NCBI GenBank assembly: GCA_025054575.1
Contig: JANWZN010000004.1
Span: 1 to 58,342 of the forward strand
Direction of reading: 5' to 3'
Source: Geminicoccaceae bacterium
GTDB taxonomy: Bacteria > Pseudomonadota > Alphaproteobacteria > Geminicoccales > Geminicoccaceae
Length of the DNA: 58,342 bases
Shown here: one piece after another, positions 52,452 to 58,342 of the stretch
Layout: each line of letters starts with the position of its first letter
Position numbering within the stretch: position 1 is the first letter of the stretch
The notes under the pieces: generated by a model
Told to the model about the DNA's origin: nothing
Databases searched by the model: none
What the model saw: only the letters and a program-made list of their open reading frames with translations
Made by a program: the position numbers and the translations under genes

Positions 52452-53036
52452 TTGACACCGCGCGCCACGGCCGAGCGACGCAGAGGATGGCTCGGTCGAT
52501 TTCTAGACGACTTCCGGGCGATCGTCTCGGTCGAGATGGCGCTCGTTCTGCCCGTCCTCCTCGTTCTCTTCGCCGGGGCGGCCGATGTCGGGTGGTTGTT
52601 GATCGCCCAGCACAAAGTCGGCCGCGCCGCCGGCGCCCTGGCCGATCTCACCGCCCGCGCGGCGGAGCTACGCGAGAGCGAGGTGACCGACATGTTCCGC
52701 GCAGTCCGAGAGATCACGGCTCCCCTGGGCTTCGCCACCCGTGGGCGCGCCCATGTCTCGACCGTGGCCAACACGCTCGGGACGGGTGCGCGGCTGCGCT
52801 GGCAGCGCGCCAGTCCCGGGGGTCTCGCGGTCGCGAGCCGGATCGGCGGCACGGTGGGCGCTCTGGCCGATCTCGGCAGCGGCCTCACGCTCGCGCTCGG
52901 CGAGGAGGTCGTGGTGGCCGAGGTGCAGATCGAGGTACCGCCGATCATCGGGATCGTCGTGACGGGCCCGCGCACGATCTATGCCCGCGCCGTTCTGCGG
53001 CCACGTTACGGCTCCGTCACCCTCTTGCCGGGATGA
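52452..53036 (+). CDS. TadE/TadG-like protein
   Basis: A 194-residue protein with a single hydrophobic segment near the N-terminus (ALVLPVLLVLFAGAADVGWL) just after IVSVEMALV, again the TadE/TadG pattern. The remainder is a beta-rich, Ala/Gly-rich domain without Cys. The start is TTG 52452, four bases after the previous stop, so the pair is an operon. No other tad/cpa genes (secretin, ATPases, prepilin peptidase) are in the window, so the machinery must be elsewhere or absent. Confidence 0.7.
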   Translation: MTPRATAERRRGWLGRFLDDFRAIVSVEMALVLPVLLVLFAGAADVGWLLIAQHKVGRAAGALADLTARAAELRESEVTDMFRAVREITAPLGFATRGRAHVSTVANTLGTGARLRWQRASPGGLAVASRIGGTVGALADLGSGLTLALGEEVVVAEVQIEVPPIIGIVVTGPRTIYARAVLRPRYGSVTLLPG

Positions 53037-54720
53037 CCCCACCACCGGCCTAGACGCCGGAGGTGGAGGCCGTCGCTGCACCACTCGGGAGGCCATGATC
53101 GAGGCGGAGGCCAGGCCGGCGCGCTCGAGCGCCGTCGCGGCCCTGCGCACCTCCGGCCGGCGCGGCTGGACTGAACGCGAGCCGAACGCCTCGTCACCGC
53201 GATTGGCGCAGGGCTGCCGACACCGGGCGTTCTCGCCGCCCCCGAGCTCGGTCTCTTTATCGCCGACCCCTTCACGGGCGCGCCGGCGGCCGAGGTCGAT
53301 GCTCGACGCGGTGGCTACCGCCGGCCTGGCGGGCCGTGTCCACGCCCCGACATCGGTCGGGTCGCCGGCGCCGTGGCACGGCGCCATGGGCTCGATCCCG
53401 GCATCGGCCCACAACCGGAGCCGATCGGTTCGGGACACCGGCAGTGCTGGCCAACATCGTCCGTTGGGGGCGCGCCGCAGGGGTGTCCGCCGTCCTCCTC
53501 GGCCGCGACGTCGCGAGCCGGGCAACGGACGGCGAGGGGCGGAAAGGGCGGCCGCCGGTCCGGTGCCGGGCCTCGGACCGGGACCATGGCTCGACCGTCG
53601 ATTCCCGCTGCAGCCCGCGGCCGGCGAGCGACCGCGGGTTTCCTCGAGCGCGTCTTGGGGCAACGCGCTTACCTCCGGTCCCCCGTACCGAGCCCGTCGC
53701 ACGGCTCGCGCTACCGGAATTCGGGGTCGCGGGCCGGCGCGGAGGTGAAGCACCGGTCGCGAGCGCCGGGCCCGCGGCTTGCCTCGATTTTGGAGGATCT
53801 GACCGTGCTACCTCCGCGCCCCCCGGCGGCGGCCGCGCTTCGATCCGCGAGCGGCCGAACCAACTCCCCGATGTTCGCGCCCGGCCGGTTGGAGGCCAGA
53901 AGCCTTCGGACGATGCCCACCCCAGGCCCAGGGCCCACCCGCGCCTCGGCCGCCCTCGAAGGGTCGGGCGACCGCCGGCCTGTCGGGCGAGGGGTGTCGG
54001 CCGCGCGCGGGCCGTCCGGGCGCTCGCCTCGATCGTCGCGACCTGGGGCCAGCGGCATCGGGCCGGCAGATCCTGCTCGACTAGCGGCGGGATCTCGAGC
54101 AACCCCGGGGCGTCGCGATCGTTCGGCGGCGCTGTCTTCGCCGGTTGCTCAATCGCGCGGATCGTCGACTCTGGCGACGGCGGGGCCGCGCTGTCGCTCG
54201 CGCTCTTTCACGGGGCGGGCGATCGCGGATGCGATAAGAACCGAGACCGGGGCCGCCAGCTCGCCAACGGTGGCCCCCGCGTTCGGGACCTGGGCAGCGG
54301 ACGGTCGGCCACGGAACGATCGGCGCGGCCCGCGACACGGACTGGAGCCGGCACGAGGCTCCTGTCGACCGCGTCCTTCCGCCGTTCCGAGGCTCGCCCG
54401 GAAAAAAAGCCACGCCGGGCCTCGCCGTTGCCCGCGGGTGGTGAGCGCTTCTGCTCGCGCCTGCGCTCGCTGCTCGGCTCGACGGGTTGTCTTCCGTCGT
54501 TACCGCCGCGGGACGGAGTCGAGAAACGAGCTTTGGTGCGGCCATTCGGGGTGGCAGCGGGGCGGAGACGACGCGCACTGGTCCCGGTTCGTTCGGCCGG
54601 TTCGAGATCGCCGGCCCTCGCGGCGGCGCTCGCACGTCTCGGGCGCACGCTCGGACACCGGGCGGAATGCCGGGTACCCCTCGTGTTATTGGGCCGGTCG
54701 AACGAGTTCGAGGCACCTGC
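53037..54720. other. Gene-poor stretch, apparently decayed
   Basis: About 1.68 kb without a convincing gene. The longest open frames on both strands are Arg/Pro/Ser-rich shadows. One plus-strand patch near 53170-53280 reads like a former protein (ERLVTAIGAGLPTPGVLAAP, then ELGLFIADPFTGAPAAEVD), but it breaks down on both sides and I cannot name its family. No promoters, repeats or mobile-element signatures were recognised. Confidence 0.45.
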
Positions 54721-55755
54721 CTATTGTGGGAGTCGAGCCGGCTTCGTGCGATCCGTCGCCGCCTCGAACGTGCGACGGTAGGCGAACAGCCCGGCCGAGC
54801 CACCGGTGTGGAGAAAGACGACGTTCGCGTCCTTTTCGAAGAACCCCTTGCGGACGAGATCGAGGAGCCCGGCGGCACCCTTGCCGGTATAGACCGGATC
54901 GAGAAGGATCCCCTCGAGGCGGGCGAAGAGCTGCACCGCCTCGACCATGGCCGGCGTCGGGATCCCGTAGCCGTCGCCGACATACTCGCAGTTTGCTCTC
55001 ACCTCGGTGCGCTCGATGCCCCCCTTCGCCCCGAGCCGCTCGGCAACCGCGCAAGCGAGCGCGTGCACCATGGCCTCCTGTCGCTCGCGAGGCGCCCTCA
55101 CACCGATGCCGAGCACCGGAATCCGCGTGTTCATCGCCGCGAGGCCGGCCACGAGGCCGGCCTGGGTCCCGGCCGAGCCGGTCGCGTGGACGATGTGATC
55201 GATCCGCAGACCTTGCTCGTTGGCCTGGTGGACGAGCTCGAGCGCACAATTCGCGTATCCGAGAGCGCCGATCTCGTTCGAGCCGCCGCCCGGGATGAGA
55301 TAAGGCTCGCCTCCGCCACGGCGAACCTCCTCGGCGACCGGCTCCATCGCCGCGTTCATGTCGACACCCGCCGGCAGCTCGCGCAGCTCGGCACCGAACA
55401 AGCGGTCGAGCAGCGTGTTGCCGTTGCGCAGATACTCGACCTCGTCCGTCGCCACCCGATGCTCGAGCAACAGAATGCAGCGCAGCCCGAGCCGCGCTGC
55501 GATCGCTGCGGTCTGACGGCCGTGGTTGGTCTGTACGGCACCTTGGGTGATCAGCGTGTCGCAGCCGCGGGCGAGCGCGTCGCCGACGAGAAATTCGAGC
55601 TTCCTCGTCTTGTTGCCGCCGGTGGCGAGGCCGGTACAGTCGTCGCGTTTGATCCACAAGCGCGGGCCCCCCAGCAGGCGGGTCAGATTGGGCAGGGGCT
55701 CGAGCGGCGTCGGCAGGTGCCCGAAGCGCAGCCGCGGGAATCGGGAAAGGTGCAT
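54721..55755 (-). CDS. D-cysteine desulfhydrase / L-cysteate sulfo-lyase family PLP enzyme
   Basis: A 344-residue PLP enzyme of the ACC-deaminase/D-cysteine desulfhydrase family. The PLP lysine is in [14 protein letters not shown] near 44-57 (second Lys of the region), with [34 protein letters not shown] and [13 protein letters not shown] as family blocks, and [13 protein letters not shown] near 290. Relatives cleave D-cysteine to pyruvate, sulfide and ammonia, or cysteate to sulfite. The NHGRQTAA box is nearer DcyD, but the assignment between the two is uncertain. It is the last gene of a three-gene minus-strand operon. Confidence 0.85.
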   Translation of the reverse strand: MHLSRFPRLRFGHLPTPLEPLPNLTRLLGGPRLWIKRDDCTGLATGGNKTRKLEFLVGDALARGCDTLITQGAVQTNHGRQTAAIAARLGLRCILLLEHRVATDEVEYLRNGNTLLDRLFGAELRELPAGVDMNAAMEPVAEEVRRGGGEPYLIPGGGSNEIGALGYANCALELVHQANEQGLRIDHIVHATGSAGTQAGLVAGLAAMNTRIPVLGIGVRAPRERQEAMVHALACAVAERLGAKGGIERTEVRANCEYVGDGYGIPTPAMVEAVQLFARLEGILLDPVYTGKGAAGLLDLVRKGFFEKDANVVFLHTGGSAGLFAYRRTFEAATDRTKPARLPQ

Positions 55756-55774
55756 GGCGGAGCTCTCGGGCGGG

Positions 55775-56542
55775 TCAGGCGGTCGAAAAGGCGGCGGGCG
55801 CCCGGCCCGCCGTCGCTGCGGGCGGAGGCCGTAGGCACCGCGCGTAGGCGACCGTTGCGCGGGCGAGGACGGCCGTGCTGTCGATCAGCGGGACCGAGAG
55901 GGCATCGGCTGGGAGCACGAGCGGCACCTCAGTGCAGCCGGCGACCACGATCGCGGCGCCACGATCGACGAGGCCGCGGGCGAGGTCGGCCATCGCCTCC
56001 CGCATCGCCGTACCCCGCTCGCCCGCCTTGATCCGGTAGAGCAGCTCCATGAACCGCTCCTCGTGGGCCCGCTCCGGCACGATCGCTCGAAAGCCGGCCG
56101 CCTCGAGCGCCCGCTCGTAGAGCCGTGCGTGGCGGCAGCCTTCGGCCGCCAGCACGCCGCAGCCGGTGCCGACCGGGGTCCGCTGCGCTACTTCCGCCAC
56201 CGTCTCCGCGACGATCGAGACCAACGGGATCCGAACCGCGGCACGGATATCGGCCTCCCAGGCGTGCGCTCTGTTGCAGGCCATGACAGGGAACTCGGCG
56301 CCGGCCGCCTCGAGCCGATGCGCCATGGCCGCGAGCATCGGCCCAGGTGACGGTCCGGTGCCGGCGAGGGCGGTGTTGCGGTTCGGTACCTTGGGGTTGC
56401 AGTCGACGATCAGGTGGAGATGGTCTTGGTCGCGCTCGGCCCCGGTGGCTTCCAGCACCTTGGCCATGAAATCGAGCGTCGCGAACGGCCCGAGCCCGCC
56501 CAACAAACCAACCGTGAGCTCACGCGCGGCCGCTTTGTTCAT
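55775..56542 (-). CDS. Aspartate/glutamate racemase-family protein
   Basis: A 255-residue member of the two-cysteine racemase family. The N-terminus is [19 protein letters not shown]; the catalytic cysteines are in [10 protein letters not shown] and [11 protein letters not shown]. Members racemise Asp, Glu, hydantoins or other amino acids. The start ATG 56542 shares an ATGA with the stop of the trpF-like gene. With a D-amino-acid lyase downstream, the pair may handle a D-amino acid (inference). Confidence 0.88.
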   Translation of the reverse strand: MNKAAARELTVGLLGGLGPFATLDFMAKVLEATGAERDQDHLHLIVDCNPKVPNRNTALAGTGPSPGPMLAAMAHRLEAAGAEFPVMACNRAHAWEADIRAAVRIPLVSIVAETVAEVAQRTPVGTGCGVLAAEGCRHARLYERALEAAGFRAIVPERAHEERFMELLYRIKAGERGTAMREAMADLARGLVDRGAAIVVAGCTEVPLVLPADALSVPLIDSTAVLARATVAYARCLRPPPAATAGRAPAAFSTA

Positions 56543-57192
56543 GCGGCTGCCACCGCCGCCACGAAGGCGCGCAACCGTTCGGGATCGAGCCGGCCGTCGA
56601 CCCGGACGCCGCTGCAGACGTCCACCGCCCACGGCCGCACCGTCCTGATGGCCTCGCCCACGCTTTCGGCATCGAGCCCGCCGGCCAGGAAGACCGGGAC
56701 CCGGACCGTCTCCACGATCGCCCGCGACAGCCGCCAGTCGTGCCGCCGCCCGGTGCCACCGAGCTCCGGAACGACCGCTCGGGGTCGGCCGCTGTCGAGC
56801 AGAAGCGCATCGACCGACTCCTCTGCCGCGCGCGCCTCCTCGATCGCGGCCGGTCCTTCGACGTGTACCACCTGAACGAGGCGCAGCCAGGGGAACGCGC
56901 GACGGAGCCGGCGGTGCTCGGGGCCGGCCATGCGGTCGACGATCTGCAGGGCCGTCGGATGGACCGCCTCGATCTCGCGCGCGAGCGCGTCGGCGTCCCG
57001 TGCCGAGCTCAACAAGACGCTGGCGACCGGCGGTGGGCAGCGCCGGGCGAGTGCCCTCGCCCGTCCGAGCGGGATTTGGCCCGGGCCGGACGGCATCGGA
57101 CCCACCAGGCCCAAGGCATCCGCACCGGCCGCCACCGCGAGCGCGAGCTCGCTCTCCTCGGCGATGCAGCAGATCTTGATCCGGCGTCGCAT
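56539..57192 (-). CDS. trpF: Phosphoribosylanthranilate isomerase-like protein
   Basis: A 217-residue TIM barrel of the TrpF family. It has [20 protein letters not shown] near 4-23 (the catalytic Cys of the usual KICG is kept as the first C of KICC), [10 protein letters not shown], the acid LLLDSGRP region, [25 protein letters not shown] and VDVCSGVR. The usual QLHG motif is replaced by ALQIVD. This divergence and the company of a racemase and a lyase rather than trp genes leave its real substrate open. It is first of the three-gene operon. Confidence 0.75.
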   Translation of the reverse strand: MRRRIKICCIAEESELALAVAAGADALGLVGPMPSGPGQIPLGRARALARRCPPPVASVLLSSARDADALAREIEAVHPTALQIVDRMAGPEHRRLRRAFPWLRLVQVVHVEGPAAIEEARAAEESVDALLLDSGRPRAVVPELGGTGRRHDWRLSRAIVETVRVPVFLAGGLDAESVGEAIRTVRPWAVDVCSGVRVDGRLDPERLRAFVAAVAAA

Positions 57193-57316
57193 CAGCTTCG
57201 TCCCCGGCAGCCGGACCTCCCGCCGCGGCGCCTGCAGCCCGCGGCGCTGGCACGCGTTGCCAGCCCGTCCGCAGCCTTCTATCGCTCGTCGACCGGCCTG
57301 TCGAAGGGGACCGCCC

Positions 57317-57946
57317 GTGCCTCGCCTCGTGATCGTCGATCATCCGCTGGTCCAGCACAAGCTCACCCTGTTGCGCATGAAGCAGACCCCGACCGCGGAG
57401 TTCCGCCGCCTCGCTCGCGAGATCGCCCTTCTTCTGGCCTACGAGATCACCCGCGATCTGCCGCTCGCACCGGTGCCGATCGAAACACCGCTCGAGGCCA
57501 TGGAGGCGCGCATGCTGGCCGGCAAGAAGCTGTGCATCGTCTCGATCCTGCGCGCCGGCAACGGCCTCCTCGAGGGGATGCTGGAGCTTCTTCCCTCGGC
57601 TCGCGTCGGCCATATCGGGCTCTGGCGCGATCCCGCCACGCTGCAGCCGGTCGAGTACTACTACAAGGTGCCGCAGGATATCGCCGAGCGACCGGTGATC
57701 GTCGTCGACCCGATGCTGGCGACCGCTAATTCGGCCGTGCGCGCGGTCGACCGGCTCAAGGCCGACGGTGCCAAGGACATCAAGTTCGCCTGCCTGATCG
57801 CGGCTCCGGAGGGCACGGCACGGATGCACGACGCCCATCCCGACGTGCCGGTGTTCACCGCCGCGCTCGATCGCCAGCTCAACGATCACGGGTACATACT
57901 TCCGGGTCTCGGCGATGCCGGCGATCGGCTGTTCGGGACGCGCTGA
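57317..57946 (+). CDS. upp: Uracil phosphoribosyltransferase
   Basis: Salvages uracil to UMP. The 209-residue protein begins [20 protein letters not shown] and shows [25 protein letters not shown], the YYKVPQDI region, the PRPP motif [15 protein letters not shown] and the C-terminal [16 protein letters not shown]. The start is GTG 57317 with an AGGGGA Shine-Dalgarno. It is divergent from the trpF-like gene. Confidence 0.95.
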   Translation: MPRLVIVDHPLVQHKLTLLRMKQTPTAEFRRLAREIALLLAYEITRDLPLAPVPIETPLEAMEARMLAGKKLCIVSILRAGNGLLEGMLELLPSARVGHIGLWRDPATLQPVEYYYKVPQDIAERPVIVVDPMLATANSAVRAVDRLKADGAKDIKFACLIAAPEGTARMHDAHPDVPVFTAALDRQLNDHGYILPGLGDAGDRLFGTR

Positions 57947-57967
57947 GCAGCCTCGCCGGAGGACGGG

Positions 57968-58342
57968 ATGACTCGGCCAACGTTAAGGGAGCATCAAGCT
58001 TTGTCGGCTAACGATCGGGCCGGGCCGATGGTGGCCCAGCCGCGAGCGAAGGTCCGCACCGTGGTGCCCTGCCGGATCGTCACCAACCAGCCCGACTGGT
58101 TCGCGGGTTTGGCCGCGCTGGTCTCGAGCTTCGGGTTGCCAACCCGTGTCCTCACGCCGGCGCGCGCGTTGGCCGATCCGGTGCACGAGCCGGGGATCGA
58201 CTTGCTCGCGCTCGAAGGCGAGGAGGGCAGCGCCAGCACCCGCGAGCTCTTGGCCCGGCGCCACGCGAGCGCGAGCCCGGTCGTGGCGCTCGTCCGTCGC
58301 GGCCGGCCTAGGCTCGTTTCCTCCGCGCTGGCGCTCGGCTGC
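57968..58342 (+). CDS. Degenerate receiver-domain protein, truncated by the window end
   Basis: An open frame of 125 codons from ATG 57968 (GGAGG upstream) to the window edge. After a ~30-residue leader it reads RTVVPCRIVTNQPDWFAGLA and later GIDLLALEGEEGSASTRELL, then SPVVALVRRGRPRLVSSALA, in the order of a response-regulator receiver fold. The usual phospho-accepting Asp position reads ALEG and the acidic pocket is not evident, so phosphorylation is doubtful. The output domain, if any, is outside the window. It begins 21 bases after upp. Confidence 0.55.
   Translation, partial: MTRPTLREHQALSANDRAGPMVAQPRAKVRTVVPCRIVTNQPDWFAGLAALVSSFGLPTRVLTPARALADPVHEPGIDLLALEGEEGSASTRELLARRHASASPVVALVRRGRPRLVSSALALGC

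Noticed and set aside
1-58342. tRNA, rRNA, CRISPR arrays, insertion sequences or attachment sites
   Set aside because: I looked for cloverleaf-like T-loop sequences, regularly spaced repeats and transposase motifs and found none I could support; a covariance-model scan would be needed to exclude small RNAs.

Overview
The window is a piece of a very GC-rich bacterial chromosome. Gene order points to an alphaproteobacterium, probably Rhodospirillales/Geminicoccales-like. The evidence is the comEC-gltX-gltA block beside the rpsB-tsf-pyrH-frr-uppS-cdsA-dxr-rseP-bamA-skp-fabZ cluster, several TRAP transporters (including a TAXI type with a DUF1850 protein), and a TadE/TadG pair. The placement below class level is an inference. 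I see no rRNA, tRNA, CRISPR array, insertion sequence or phage gene.

Layout. 1-6910: a catabolic/uptake block with an acyl-CoA synthetase in frame with a glyoxalase-like domain, a dctPQM TRAP transporter, an FAD oxidoreductase and an SDR. 6907-9708: a decayed stretch with recognisable remains of an alpha/beta-hydrolase and a dehydrogenase E1-alpha gene. 9709-12285: an exopolysaccharide chain-length/tyrosine-kinase gene, a small partner gene, and a promoter overlapping a palindrome. 12281-17315: comEC, gltX, gltA. 17361-27913 (minus strand): the envelope/translation cluster from rpsB to fabZ, in which lpxD, lpxA and lpxB are absent from their usual places. 28031-35083: a DCC thiol protein, cytochrome P450, secreted intradiol dioxygenase, orphan TRAP binding protein and polA. 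35450-38858: a PepSY protein, a frameshifted cytochrome b561 gene, pyrF, a GGDEF protein and an amidohydrolase.

39236-43476 is the most interesting part. It is a tight five-gene operon encoding a lysine-2,3-aminomutase-type radical SAM enzyme (KamA), two different ATP-grasp ligases, a GNAT acetyltransferase and a minimal SET-domain protein, four of the five joined by overlapping stop/start codons. It looks like a pathway that makes a beta-amino acid (probably beta-lysine), ligates it, and then acylates or methylates a product or protein. I know of no described system with this composition.

43516-49744: a TAXI-type TRAP uptake system (binding protein, fused permease, DUF1850 protein), divergent from a two-gene unit of an unrecognised internally duplicated protein and a thiamine-diphosphate enzyme. 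49831-53036: small secreted or membrane proteins and two TadE/TadG-like pilus proteins, one with calcium-loop-like repeats. 53037-54720: a second gene-poor, apparently decayed stretch. 54721-57192: a trpF-like, Asp/Glu racemase and D-cysteine desulfhydrase operon. 57317 to the end: upp and the start of a degenerate receiver-domain protein.

Many adjacent genes overlap by ATGA, GTGA or TGATG, so translational coupling is the norm here. I used these overlaps, together with Shine-Dalgarno positions, to choose starts.
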